A stretch of 64,000 nucleotides of DNA. Origin: Krasilnikovia cinnamomea (lineage in GTDB: Bacteria; Actinomycetota; Actinomycetes; Mycobacteriales; Micromonosporaceae). The stretch lies in NCBI RefSeq assembly GCF_004217545.1, contig NZ_SHKY01000001.1, positions 3,472,001-3,536,000 on the forward strand. The letters are read 5' to 3'. Positions 43,238 to 51,814 of this stretch are shown here, piece after piece. Every line of letters starts with the position of its first letter. Positions within the stretch are counted from its first letter, which is position 1. The translations under genes and the position numbers were made by a program. The notes under the pieces are model-generated. The model was not told the origin of the DNA. It made no database searches and was given only the letters and a program-made list of their open reading frames with translations.

Positions 43238-45052
43238 ATGACCGAAGACATGCGCTTTCCATTCATGGACACCATTGCGGGAAGCGTGACCGAATACGAC
43301 CGGGGGAAGGGGGTCTTCGGGCTGCGGACCATCGACGGCCGGCGCTTCGACGTACGGCTGTCCGACGGGATGTCCGCCGAGCTCCTGCGCAACCTCGACG
43401 AGCCGTACGCGGACGCCAGCGGGCACGTGGACGACATGCTCACGCCCGGTCGGACGCTGTTCGCCTACGGCGTGTTCTACCCCGAGGGCGGCGCGTACAA
43501 CTACGTGGCCAAGCGGCTGGTCTTCATGGGTCGCGGCGTCGAGGACTTCAACTTCGAGCGGCCGAACTGGTGGGTCGACCAGATCGACTCCCTGGCCGGC
43601 TTCTACCGCAAGGCGCAGTTCGGTCACGGCCCCATCGACTACAAGAACTACCGGACCAACATCCGGCTCGGTGGCGAGAAGACCGACAGCCACGTGCAGG
43701 AGACCGACACCATTTCCCGAATGGTGTACGGAATGGCGTCGGCGTACATGCTGACCGGCAACGACGAATACCTCGAGATCGCCGAGAAGGGCACCGAGTA
43801 CCTGCGCGACCACATGCGCTTCGTGGACACCGACGCGGACGTCGTCTACTGGTACCACGGGATCAAGCTCGAGGGTGACTACGAGCGCAAGCTGTTCACC
43901 TCGGAGTTCGACGACGACTACGACGCCGTCCCGATGTACGAGCAGATCTACGCGCTGGCCGGGCCGACCCAGACGTTCCGGGTCACCGGCGACCCGCGGA
44001 TCTCCGACGACGCGGACGCAACGCTGCGGCTGTTCGAGAAGTACTACCGGGACACGGCGGGCGGCGGCTACTACTCGCACATCGACCCGGTGCTGCTCAG
44101 CCCGCACCACGAGTCGCTGAAGTTCAACAAGTCCCGCAAGAACTGGAACTCGGTCGGCGACCACGCCCCCGCGTACCTGATCAACCTGTTGCTGGCCACC
44201 GGCGAGCAGCGGCATGCGGAGATGCTGGAGCGCACGTTCGACACGATCGTGGACCACTTCCCGGACTACGAGGTCAGCCCGTTCGTCAACGAGCGGTTCT
44301 TCCACGACTGGACGCACGACCTCGGCCACACCTGGCAGCAGAACCGGGCGGTGGTCGGCCACAACCTGAAGATCGCGTGGAACCTCATGCGCATGCACGC
44401 GGTCAAGCCCAAGGACAGCTACCGCGGGCTGGCCGAGAAGATCGCGGAGATCATGCCGGCCAAGGGGTCCGACCAGCAGCGCGGCGGCTGGTACGACGTG
44501 GTCGAGCGGGTGCTGCAGCCGGGCGAGGAGTGGCACCGGTTCGCCTGGCACGACCGCAAGGCGTGGTGGCAGCAGGAGCAGGCCATCCTCGCGTACCTGA
44601 TCCTGTTCGGCTCGATCGGCGGCGAGGCCAACCAGGCCCAGGCGCGGCAGGCGGAGGGCTTCTACAACACCTTCTTCCTGGACCACGACGAGGGCGCGGT
44701 CTACTTCAACGTGCTGGCCAGCGGCATGCCGTACCTGCTGGGCACGGAGCGGCTCAAGGGCAGCCACTCGATGAGCATGTACCACTCGGCGGAGCTGTGC
44801 TACCTCAGCGCCGTCTACACCAACCTGCTGATCACCAAGCAGCCGCTGGACCTGTGGTTCAAGCCGCGGCCGGACGCGAACCGTACGCTGCGGGTCGCGC
44901 CCGACCTGCTGCCCGAGGGCCGGGTCCGGCTCACCGACGTCGAGATCGACGGCAAGCCGTGGGAGACCTTCGACCCGATCGCGATGACCGTCGACCTGCC
45001 GGAGTCGCAGAGCTCGCTCACCGTCAAGGTCCGGCTCACCCCGACCGCCTAA
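43238..45052 (+). CDS. AGE-family (N-acylglucosamine 2-epimerase-like) sugar epimerase/isomerase
   Basis: This 604-residue protein has a C-terminal (alpha/alpha)6 barrel of about 450 residues with AGE-type helices: MYEQIYALAGPTQTFRVTGD, FFHDWTHDLGHTWQQNRAVVGHNLK (with His pairs likely at the active site) and FAWHDRKAWWQQEQAILAYL. The first 100 or so residues form an extra beta-rich domain (IAGSVTEYDRGKGVFGLRTIDGR) not present in ordinary 400-residue AGE enzymes. The start is ATG 43238 after GGGAGGG. It heads operon B with STAS and glgX, which points to a glucan- or disaccharide-related substrate. Confidence 0.85.
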   Translation: MTEDMRFPFMDTIAGSVTEYDRGKGVFGLRTIDGRRFDVRLSDGMSAELLRNLDEPYADASGHVDDMLTPGRTLFAYGVFYPEGGAYNYVAKRLVFMGRGVEDFNFERPNWWVDQIDSLAGFYRKAQFGHGPIDYKNYRTNIRLGGEKTDSHVQETDTISRMVYGMASAYMLTGNDEYLEIAEKGTEYLRDHMRFVDTDADVVYWYHGIKLEGDYERKLFTSEFDDDYDAVPMYEQIYALAGPTQTFRVTGDPRISDDADATLRLFEKYYRDTAGGGYYSHIDPVLLSPHHESLKFNKSRKNWNSVGDHAPAYLINLLLATGEQRHAEMLERTFDTIVDHFPDYEVSPFVNERFFHDWTHDLGHTWQQNRAVVGHNLKIAWNLMRMHAVKPKDSYRGLAEKIAEIMPAKGSDQQRGGWYDVVERVLQPGEEWHRFAWHDRKAWWQQEQAILAYLILFGSIGGEANQAQARQAEGFYNTFFLDHDEGAVYFNVLASGMPYLLGTERLKGSHSMSMYHSAELCYLSAVYTNLLITKQPLDLWFKPRPDANRTLRVAPDLLPEGRVRLTDVEIDGKPWETFDPIAMTVDLPESQSSLTVKVRLTPTA

Positions 45053-45149
45053 TCCACCTCGCACCCCGGTGACCGCCACCGGACCCGTGCCGTCCCGGCC
45101 GGGTCCGGTGGCCGTCGCCGGTTCGCCTGGAATGCGCGAAAGGACGGAC

Positions 45150-45530
45150 ATGCACATCACCAAGGACAGCGTCAGCGACGTCACCGTGGCCCGCATCGTC
45201 GGGACGCTGGACGGCGGGTACGCGCAAGAAGTGCACGACGGCATCGTGGAGATCCTGCTGGACCGGCAGCCGGTCCTGCTCGACTTCTCCGGGGTTCCGC
45301 ACGTCTCGCAGGACGGCCTGCGCACCATGCTGGCGATCTACCGCCAGGCACAGGCGCTGGACGGCAAGGTCTGCGTCGTCGGGGTCTCCGGCGACCTGCA
45401 CCTGGCCCTGCGGGCGACCGGCTTCCTCCGCTTCTTCCTCGTCGCCGACGACGTGGAAGGCGGAGTGGCGGTCCTGCAGGACGCCGCCGACGACAGCAAC
45501 CAGAAGATCGAAGAGAAGGTGGCTTCATGA
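45150..45530 (+). CDS. STAS-domain protein lacking the phosphoacceptor Ser
   Basis: This 126-residue protein has the STAS fold (anti-anti-sigma type): VTVARIVGTLDGGYAQEVHDGI, PVLLDFSGVPHVSQDGLRTML and the final helix. In SpoIIAA/RsbV-like proteins the loop before GL carries the phosphorylated Ser. Here the loop reads VSQDGL, so Gln occupies that place. The protein may be permanently in the non-phosphorylated, partner-binding state, or have another role. The start is ATG 45150 after AAAGGA. Its stop overlaps glgX by four bases, an unusual coupling to a metabolic enzyme. Confidence 0.82.
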   Translation: MHITKDSVSDVTVARIVGTLDGGYAQEVHDGIVEILLDRQPVLLDFSGVPHVSQDGLRTMLAIYRQAQALDGKVCVVGVSGDLHLALRATGFLRFFLVADDVEGGVAVLQDAADDSNQKIEEKVAS

Positions 45531-47665
45531 CCGCCCCCGTGCACGTCGTCCGCGACCGGATCGACTCGTACCCCACCCACCAGATCGCCGGGTACGGCGT
45601 GCGCCTCGGGCGGCACATGCCGTTCGGGGCGACGCTGGTCCCGGGCGGGGTGAACTTCTCCGTCTACTCCAGCGCGGCCGAGGCGGTCTCGCTCGTGCTG
45701 TTCCATTCGGGCGAGCACACCCCGATGGCCGAGATCCCGATCCCGCACGAGTTCCGCATCGGCGGCGTCTGGGCCATCACCGTGTTCGGCCTGGACTACG
45801 AGAACCTCGACTACGGCTACCGGGTGCGCGGGCCGCAGAACGCACACATCGCCGACCGGTTCGACCCGGAGAAGATCCTGGCCGATCCGTACGCGCGGGC
45901 GATGTCCGGCCGTGAGGTCTGGGGGCGGCAGCCGGACTGGAACGACCCGTACCAGTACCGGTCCAAGCTGGCCTTCGACGACTTCGACTGGGACGACGAC
46001 CGGCCGCTGCGCATCCCGAACGAGGACCTGGTCATCTACGAGATGCACGTGCGCGGCTTCACCCGCGACCCCTCCTCCGGGGTGTCGGCACCGGGCACGT
46101 ACGCGGGCCTGGTGGAGAAGATCCCGTACCTGAAGTCGATCGGGGTCAACTGCGTCGAGCTGATGCCGGTCTTCGAGTTCGACGAGTTCGAGAACAGCCG
46201 GATCGACCCGGCCACCGGCGAGATGCTGGTCAACTACTGGGGCTACTCCACCGTGGGCTTCTTCGCGCCCAAGGCCGGGTACGCCGCCACCGGCCCGTTC
46301 GGCATGCAGGTCGACGAGTTCAAGAACCTGGTGAAGGAGCTGCACGCGGCCGGCATCCAGGTGCTGCTGGACGTGGTGTTCAACCACACGGCCGAGGGCA
46401 ACGAGGAAGGCCCCACGATCCACTTCCGGGGCCTGGACAACCGGACGTACTACATCCTCACGCCCGAGGGGTACTACTTCAACTTCAGCGGCACGGGGAA
46501 CACGTTCAACTGCAACCACCCGATCGTCCGCAACTACGTGCTGTCCTGCCTGCGGTACTGGGCCAGCGAGTTCCACATCGACGGGTTCCGTTTCGACCTC
46601 GCGGCCATCCTGGACCGCGGCGAGGACGGCGCCCCGCTGGCCAACCCGCCGCTGCTGGAGGCGCTGTCGTACGACCCGCTGCTGCGCGACTGCGTGCTGA
46701 TCGCGGAGGCGTGGGACGCGGGCGGCCTCTACCAGGTCGGCGCGTTCCCGAACTACGGCCGCTGGTCGGAGTGGAACGGCAAGTACCGCGACACGGTCCG
46801 CGACTTCCTGCGCGGCGAGCCGGGCAAGATCGGCGACCTGGCGACCCGGATCGTCGGCTCGCCCGACCTGTACGCGACGCGCGGCACCATGGCGTCGATC
46901 AACTTCATCACGTGCCACGACGGGTTCACGTTGAACGACATGGTGTCGTACAACGGCAAGCACAACGAGGCCAACGGCGAGGACAACCGGGACGGCAACG
47001 ACGACAACGGAAGTTGGAACTGCGGCATCGAGGGGCCGACAGACGACGCCGAGGTGCTCGCGCTGCGGTTGCGGCAGATGAAGAACGCGTTCCTGTTGCT
47101 GCTCACCAGCCACGGCGTGCCGATGATCTACTCCGGTGACGAGGTGGCCCGCAGCCAGGGTGGCAACAACAACGCGTACTGCCACGACAGCCCGCTGAGC
47201 TGGTTCGACTGGACGCTGGTCGAGAAGAACAGCGAGCTGCTCGACTTCGTCCGCAACTGCATCGCGTTCCGGGCGGCGCACCCGCTGCTGCGATCGCCGC
47301 TGCACCCGACCGGGCAGGACGTGACCGGCACCGGGTACCCGGACGTCAGCTGGCACGGGGTGCGGGCGTGGAACGCGGACTGGTCGCAGGACAGCCGGCT
47401 GCTCGGCGTGCTGCGTACCGGTCCGGGTGCGGACGGCGCCTCGGACTTCGTCTACCAGGTGGCGAACGCGCACTGGGAGGGTCACGACGTGGAGCTGCCG
47501 GCACTGCCGGAGGGTCTGCGGTGGCACCTGTTCGCCGACACCTGGGCGGATTCGCTGACCGGTGGCGGGGCCATCCTGCCCGGGTTCGAGCAGCCGGTGG
47601 ACAACCAGCGCTCGGTCTGGGTGGGGCCGCGGTCCTCCGTCGTGCTGGTGGCGCGTCCACAGTAG
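45527..47665 (+). CDS. glgX: Glycogen debranching enzyme GlgX
   Basis: This 712-residue GH13 isoamylase-type enzyme removes alpha-1,6 branches from limit dextrin in the cytoplasm. It has an N-terminal CBM48 domain (about 25-130: GATLVPGGVNFSVYSSAAEAV), and a GH13 barrel with VIYEMHVRGFT, DVVFNHTAEGN, nucleophile Asp in GFRFDLAAIL, acid Glu in LIAEAWDAGGLY and FITCHDGFTLNDMVS. A C-terminal beta domain ends SVVLVARPQ. All catalytic residues are present. It is coupled to a STAS gene upstream and followed by another STAS gene. Confidence 0.95.
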   Translation: MTAPVHVVRDRIDSYPTHQIAGYGVRLGRHMPFGATLVPGGVNFSVYSSAAEAVSLVLFHSGEHTPMAEIPIPHEFRIGGVWAITVFGLDYENLDYGYRVRGPQNAHIADRFDPEKILADPYARAMSGREVWGRQPDWNDPYQYRSKLAFDDFDWDDDRPLRIPNEDLVIYEMHVRGFTRDPSSGVSAPGTYAGLVEKIPYLKSIGVNCVELMPVFEFDEFENSRIDPATGEMLVNYWGYSTVGFFAPKAGYAATGPFGMQVDEFKNLVKELHAAGIQVLLDVVFNHTAEGNEEGPTIHFRGLDNRTYYILTPEGYYFNFSGTGNTFNCNHPIVRNYVLSCLRYWASEFHIDGFRFDLAAILDRGEDGAPLANPPLLEALSYDPLLRDCVLIAEAWDAGGLYQVGAFPNYGRWSEWNGKYRDTVRDFLRGEPGKIGDLATRIVGSPDLYATRGTMASINFITCHDGFTLNDMVSYNGKHNEANGEDNRDGNDDNGSWNCGIEGPTDDAEVLALRLRQMKNAFLLLLTSHGVPMIYSGDEVARSQGGNNNAYCHDSPLSWFDWTLVEKNSELLDFVRNCIAFRAAHPLLRSPLHPTGQDVTGTGYPDVSWHGVRAWNADWSQDSRLLGVLRTGPGADGASDFVYQVANAHWEGHDVELPALPEGLRWHLFADTWADSLTGGGAILPGFEQPVDNQRSVWVGPRSSVVLVARPQ

Positions 47666-47723
47666 AATAGATCGGCCTGCATCGATCTTTGTGGGATCGT
47701 GCTCACGGGGGAGGGGAAAGGTT

Positions 47724-48044
47724 GTGGGCTTTACCGCAAGGGTGAGACACACCGGAACGATCGCGTTGATAACCATGGGCGGGATGCTCGACACGCTCAG
47801 CGGGCCCGACTTCCGCCGCGAGGTCGACCTCGCGGCGCAGCACCGGGTCGACGCCGTGGTGCTGGACATGACGGACGTGAACTACCTGTCCTCGGGCGGG
47901 CTGCGGCTGATCGCGTACCTGCGGCAGAAGTGGCCGTCCGGGGTCAAGATCTCGCTGGTCGGTGCGAACGAGGCCATCCAGCGCACGATCCGCCTGGTCG
48001 GCTTCCACTACAGCCTCGAGTTCGGCGACAAGCTGCCGGGCTGA
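47724..48044 (+). CDS. STAS-domain anti-sigma factor antagonist
   Basis: This 106-residue STAS protein has TIALITMGGMLDTLSGPDFR, DAVVLDMTDVNYLSSGGLRL and AIQRTIRLVGFHYSLEF. The loop SSGGL keeps the Ser that HATPase kinases phosphorylate. It closely resembles the STAS protein of operon C (NYLSSAGLRQL, QTIRLVGFDQSV), so the two likely share the same kinase and phosphatase. The GTG start follows GAGGGGAAAGG. It lies 58 bases after glgX and ends before a strong terminator. Confidence 0.87.
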   Translation: MGFTARVRHTGTIALITMGGMLDTLSGPDFRREVDLAAQHRVDAVVLDMTDVNYLSSGGLRLIAYLRQKWPSGVKISLVGANEAIQRTIRLVGFHYSLEFGDKLPG

Positions 48045-48061
48045 CGGCGACACGTACGAAG

Positions 48062-48099
48062 AAGAGCGGGGCACCGGAGAGATCCGGTGCCCCGCTCTT
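48062..48099. terminator. Bidirectional terminator between operons B and C
   Basis: A perfect 16-bp stem, AAGAGCGGGGCACCGG with its complement, around a six-base AGAGAT loop. On the plus strand it ends in CTCTTT. It separates the plus-strand STAS gene from the converging glycosyltransferase gene. Confidence 0.88.
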
Positions 48100-48130
48100 T
48101 CCGCGTGGGGGCGGTCTGTGCTGTAGCCGG

Positions 48131-49375
48131 TCAGGTGAAGAGCAGGTTGCCCTCGGGCAGCGCGAGCCGCTCGGCCATGCCATCCGGGCGGGGGTCGCGC
48201 CGGGCCCGGGCGTACTGCTCGACGGTGCGGTTCGCGATGGCCGCCCAGGAGTACCGGTCGGCGACCATCCGCTGCGCGGTGCGGACCATCCACGCCGCCG
48301 CCGACCGGTCGGCCAGCAGCCGGGACACCGCCCGGCCCAGCCCCTCCGGCTCACCCGGGCGGAACGTCATGCCGGTCCGGCCCGGCTCGACGATCTCCTT
48401 CAGACCGCCCGTGGCCGCCGCCGCGACCGGGGCGCCCGCGGCGGACGCCTCGATCGCGACCATGCCGAACGGCTCGTACCGCGAAGGCACCACCATCGCG
48501 TCGGTGGCCGCCATCGTGGCGGCCAGGTCACCATCGAGGAAACCGGCGAAGGAGACCGCGTCGCGCAGGTGCAGCGCGTCGGTCTGCTGCCTCAGCTCAC
48601 CCGCGTACGGGCCGTCGCCCGCGATCACCAGCCGCAGCCCCGGGTGCTGCGCGCGCAGTGTCGGCAGCGCGGCGATCAGGTCCTGGACGCCCTTCTCATA
48701 CACCAGGCGGCCCGCGAAGCCGAGCAGCGGGCCGTGGCCCGCGAAGCGCACGCGGGCGCGGCCGATCCGGTCCGCCTCGGCCGCCCACTGGTCCGGCTCG
48801 GCGCCGTTCGGGATCACGTGGATGCGCTCGGCCGGGGCGTGCAGCGCCTGGTGGACCTCCCAGCGCATGTAGTGGGAGCAGACCACCACCCGATCGGACT
48901 GGTTCGCCAGCCAGCACTCCACGGAGTGGATGGAGCGGCTCAGGTCGCCCGGCAGCCAGCCCTGGTGCCGGCCCGCCTCGGTGGCGTGCACCGTGGTGAC
49001 CAGCGGGATGCCGACCTGTTCGCGTACCGTCACCGCGCTGTGCGCGACCAGCCAGTCGTGGGCGTGCACCACGTCGAACGCCGCCGAGCGGGCGACCTTC
49101 AGCGCGGCCCGGGTGAGCGCGTGGTTGACCGCCAGCGCGGCGGCGAACGGTGCGTGCTCACCGCCCGGCGTCAGCAGCGCGTCCTCGGGGACCCGGACGA
49201 TGGTCAGCCCGCCGTCCCGCTCGGCCGTGGTCGACGGGGTGCCGCCCGGCGCCCGGGTCACCACCGTCACCTCGTGGTCGGCCGCCGCCAACGCCCGCGA
49301 CAACGCGTACACGTGGCGGCCGAGACCGCCCACCATGAGTGGCGGGTACTCCCAGGACAGCAACAGGACTCTCAT
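48131..49375 (-). CDS. GT4-family glycosyltransferase, actinobacterial glycogen synthase-like
   Basis: This 414-residue GT-B enzyme has the synthase-type N-terminus LLLSWEYPPLMVGGLGRHVYAL, the donor-site glycine-rich loop in LLGFAGRLVYEKGVQDL, and the retaining-GT EPFGMVAIEASAAG motif (E-x7-E). This is the GT4 class that in mycobacteria and streptomycetes makes glycogen- or methylglucose-type alpha-glucans from nucleotide sugars. ATG 49375 overlaps the phosphatase stop by four bases, so glucan synthesis is coupled to the partner-switching genes. Acceptor and donor unproven. Confidence 0.87.
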   Translation of the reverse strand: MRVLLLSWEYPPLMVGGLGRHVYALSRALAAADHEVTVVTRAPGGTPSTTAERDGGLTIVRVPEDALLTPGGEHAPFAAALAVNHALTRAALKVARSAAFDVVHAHDWLVAHSAVTVREQVGIPLVTTVHATEAGRHQGWLPGDLSRSIHSVECWLANQSDRVVVCSHYMRWEVHQALHAPAERIHVIPNGAEPDQWAAEADRIGRARVRFAGHGPLLGFAGRLVYEKGVQDLIAALPTLRAQHPGLRLVIAGDGPYAGELRQQTDALHLRDAVSFAGFLDGDLAATMAATDAMVVPSRYEPFGMVAIEASAAGAPVAAAATGGLKEIVEPGRTGMTFRPGEPEGLGRAVSRLLADRSAAAWMVRTAQRMVADRYSWAAIANRTVEQYARARRDPRPDGMAERLALPEGNLLFT

Positions 49376-50553
49376 ATGGGCTCCCCGTAGGTTGGCTGCC
49401 GGCGCAGGCCGAGCATGGTGACGTCGTCGAACTGGTCGGCCGTCCCCGAATGGGTACGGATCGCCGTGGCGAACCGGTCGACCACCGCCTCGGCGGTGCC
49501 GCCCTCGACGAGGACCGAGCTGGTCCGTTCGTCGCCGAAGAACTCACCATCGCAGTTCTTCGCCTCCGGCACCCCGTCGGTGTAGAGGAACAGCAGGTCG
49601 CCCGGATGCAGCTTGGCCCGGCCCAGCTCGAAGCGGGCGTCCGGCATGATGCCCAGCGCGGGGCCGGTCGGTTCCAGTCGCTGCTGCGTCCCGTCCGCCC
49701 GCCGGATCACCGGCGGGTTGTGGCCACAGTTGATGAAGACCAGGTCCCCGGTGCGCGGATCGACCACCCCGAAGAACAGGGTCGCGAAGTACGCCTGATG
49801 CATGTGGTTCGCCATCAGGTAGTCGTTGGTGGTCCGGACCGCGCGCAGCACCAGGGCGGCGCTGGGCTCGACATCGGACTGCTCGGCTGCGGCGGCCTGC
49901 CGCAACAGGCTGCGGATCAGCGCCATGAACAGCGCCGCGCCGATGCCCTTGTCGCACACGTCGGCGATGGCGAACGCCAGGAAGCGGCCGTTGATCACGT
50001 CGTACGCGTCGTAGAAGTCGCCGCTGACCTCGCGCGCCGGCTGGAACCAGGCCGCGATGTCCCAGCCCTCGATCTCCGGCAGCGCCTGGGGCAGGAAGCC
50101 GAGCTGGATCTCCCGGCCGATCGCCAGGTCGCGTTCGAAGTCGCGGTGTTCCGCGGCGGCCTGCAGGTGGCTGAGCGCGACGCCCAGGTCCCGCGTGTGG
50201 CGGCTCACCGCGAGGCGGCTCTGTACCAGGTGCGGCCGGAACGGCGCCAGCAGGAACTCGGAGCCGTCGCGGACGTGGGCCGCCAGGTCCTCGTCGTCGG
50301 CGTCGGCGAACGACACGACGGCCGGCGGGTGGCCGACCGTCGCCACGATCCGTTCCACGAGGGAACGGACCGTGGCGACGGCGACCCCGGCGTCGACCAG
50401 CAGCATGTCGGGCGTGCCGTCGGTTGGCCACCAGTCGGCCAGAACAGACTGCGGTGTGCGGATCTGCGGTGGGTCTCCGTCGTCGGCCAGCACCCGCCAC
50501 AGGTCGCGGGCCGACGAGCTGCATCCGTTCACGATCATTGTTGTTCCGGCCAT
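49372..50553 (-). CDS. SpoIIE/RsbU-type PP2C phosphatase with degenerate receiver domain
   Basis: The 393-residue protein has two parts. Residues 1-115 resemble a response-regulator receiver: a strand ending DMLLVDAG, then a LLAPF segment where the conserved Lys of receivers would be. The acidic pocket is not convincingly complete. A helical linker leads to the PP2C/SpoIIE domain (about 165-385) with SGDFYDAY, IADVCDKGIGAALFMA, LYTDGVPEAKN and FDDVTMLGL. It would dephosphorylate STAS-P. The start is ATG 50553. Confidence 0.88.
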   Translation of the reverse strand: MAGTTMIVNGCSSSARDLWRVLADDGDPPQIRTPQSVLADWWPTDGTPDMLLVDAGVAVATVRSLVERIVATVGHPPAVVSFADADDEDLAAHVRDGSEFLLAPFRPHLVQSRLAVSRHTRDLGVALSHLQAAAEHRDFERDLAIGREIQLGFLPQALPEIEGWDIAAWFQPAREVSGDFYDAYDVINGRFLAFAIADVCDKGIGAALFMALIRSLLRQAAAAEQSDVEPSAALVLRAVRTTNDYLMANHMHQAYFATLFFGVVDPRTGDLVFINCGHNPPVIRRADGTQQRLEPTGPALGIMPDARFELGRAKLHPGDLLFLYTDGVPEAKNCDGEFFGDERTSSVLVEGGTAEAVVDRFATAIRTHSGTADQFDDVTMLGLRRQPTYGEPI

Positions 50554-50558
50554 GTCGC

Positions 50559-50990
50559 CTATCCCCGTTGTGTTTCCGTTTCCCGCCGAATGACGACGGT
50601 GGTTCGGTTGGCGCCGTCGACGTACTCGTGCGATGCCGCGTCGACGGAGTGTCTGGTTAGGTAAAGGCCGAGCGAACCCGGCTCCCGGTCCTGCAGCGGA
50701 AGGTCCAGCCCGGTCGGCTCCGGCGCGTCGAACGGATCGAACGGCGGCGCGGTGTCGATCAGGCGTACCCACACCTCGTCGGCGGTCAGGTCAGCCTCGA
50801 TGGTGACCCGGCCGCCGCGGTCGTCCGGCCCGTACCCGTGCCGGACGATGTTGACGAACAGTTCCTCGGTCGCCAGCCGCAACCGGTACGCCGTGTCCTC
50901 CGACATACCCGCCGCCCCGATGAGATCCGCCAGCAGCTCATTGACCGCCGCGAGGGAATCGGTGACGGCGGGCACCGTCAGGGTTCGCAC
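50559..50990 (-). CDS. RsbW/SpoIIAB-type HATPase (anti-sigma factor/Ser kinase-like)
   Basis: This 143-residue GHKL ATPase has the N box ATEELFVNIVRHGYG, the G1 box LIDTAPPFDP and the G2 region PGSLGLYLTRHSVD. Such proteins bind a sigma factor or other partner and phosphorylate their STAS antagonists. The GTG start lies six bases after the STAS gene; the phosphatase start follows five bases after its stop. No sigma factor gene is in the operon, so the output partner is elsewhere or not a sigma factor. Confidence 0.87.
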   Translation of the reverse strand: MRTLTVPAVTDSLAAVNELLADLIGAAGMSEDTAYRLRLATEELFVNIVRHGYGPDDRGGRVTIEADLTADEVWVRLIDTAPPFDPFDAPEPTGLDLPLQDREPGSLGLYLTRHSVDAASHEYVDGANRTTVVIRRETETQRG

Positions 50991-50996
50991 CGGTGC

Positions 50997-51317
50997 TTAC
51001 TCCGGGAGCTGGTCGGTCATGACGACGCTCTGGTCGAAGCCGACCAGGCGGATCGTCTGGGCGACCCGGGTGTTCGCGCCGACGAGCACGATCTGCACGT
51101 CGTCGTTCATCTTCTGCTGGGCGTACACGAGCTGGCGCAGGCCGGCCGACGACAGGTAGTTGAGCTCGTTCAGGTCCAGCACCAGGCGCTTCACGTCCCG
51201 CTGCAGCGCACGCTCCACATCGTCGGCGAGAATCGGCGCACCGGCCGCGTCGAGGTCGCCAACGAGGGTGATCACGACGGAGTCGGCGGTCGAAGTGGAC
51301 GTGGTGGTCAGTGGCAT
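50997..51317 (-). CDS. STAS-domain anti-sigma factor antagonist (operon C, second)
   Basis: The 106-residue protein has SVVITLVGDLDAAGAPILAD, LVLDLNELNYLSSAGLRQL and VAQTIRLVGFDQSV. The SSAGL loop retains the phosphorylatable Ser. ATG 51317 follows GGGAGATCGAG; an in-frame codon further upstream would read into the preceding STAS gene. Its similarity to the STAS protein at 47724 suggests shared partners. Confidence 0.88.
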   Translation of the reverse strand: MPLTTTSTSTADSVVITLVGDLDAAGAPILADDVERALQRDVKRLVLDLNELNYLSSAGLRQLVYAQQKMNDDVQIVLVGANTRVAQTIRLVGFDQSVVMTDQLPE

Positions 51318-51357
51318 CTCGATCTCCCTTTTCACGGTCGCCGGCGGCTGCCGGGGC

Positions 51358-51696
51358 CTAGTCGGACTCCAAGGCGGAAATCGCCTCCGGAATCGTTTCC
51401 GCCACCGTGAAGAATCGGAGAAAACCGGTGGCGGACAAAATGGTGCGCAGGGTTTCGGGAACACCCACCAGGCCGATCGCCGTACCCGACTGCTGGGCCC
51501 GGCGGTACGCCATCAGCATCATCCGCAGACCTGCGCTGGACACGTATCCGACGCCGCTCATGTCGAGCAGCACCGGCGTGCATTCCGGGATGAGGTCGGA
51601 CAGCTCCTGCTGGGCAACGGGCGCTGACCGGGCGTCCAAGTCCCCGGTCAGACTCACGACGGTGACGGTGTCGACCATCTGTTTGTCGACCCGCAT
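51358..51696 (-). CDS. STAS-domain anti-sigma factor antagonist (operon C, first)
   Basis: This 112-residue protein has VDTVTVVSLTGDLDARSAPV, VLLDMSGVGYVSSAGLRMML and TILSATGFLRFFTVAETI. The SSAGL Ser is present. ATG 51696 has GAAGGAG seven bases upstream. It is the first gene of operon C, 119 bases downstream of the composite promoter. Its C-terminal half (ATGFLRFF) resembles that of the STAS protein at 45150. Confidence 0.88.
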   Translation of the reverse strand: MRVDKQMVDTVTVVSLTGDLDARSAPVAQQELSDLIPECTPVLLDMSGVGYVSSAGLRMMLMAYRRAQQSGTAIGLVGVPETLRTILSATGFLRFFTVAETIPEAISALESD

Positions 51697-51814
51697 GGGC
51701 ACTCCTTCGCGCCGAATCAATGTCGAGCGCGTCATGTCGACGCTCTTCCCATGGGTGCTCCCGGTGTTTCGAAAACGCTGGCCCGCCGGGTGAAACAAAC
51801 CGGCGTGATCTAGA

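Noticed and set aside
43106..45328. Open frame of 740 codons on the minus strand
   Set aside because: It is antisense to the AGE epimerase gene. Composition is that of a shadow frame.
45338..47869. Open frame of 843 codons on the minus strand
   Set aside because: It is antisense to glgX, which has all catalytic residues. The putative product is His/Val/Arg-rich with no domain.
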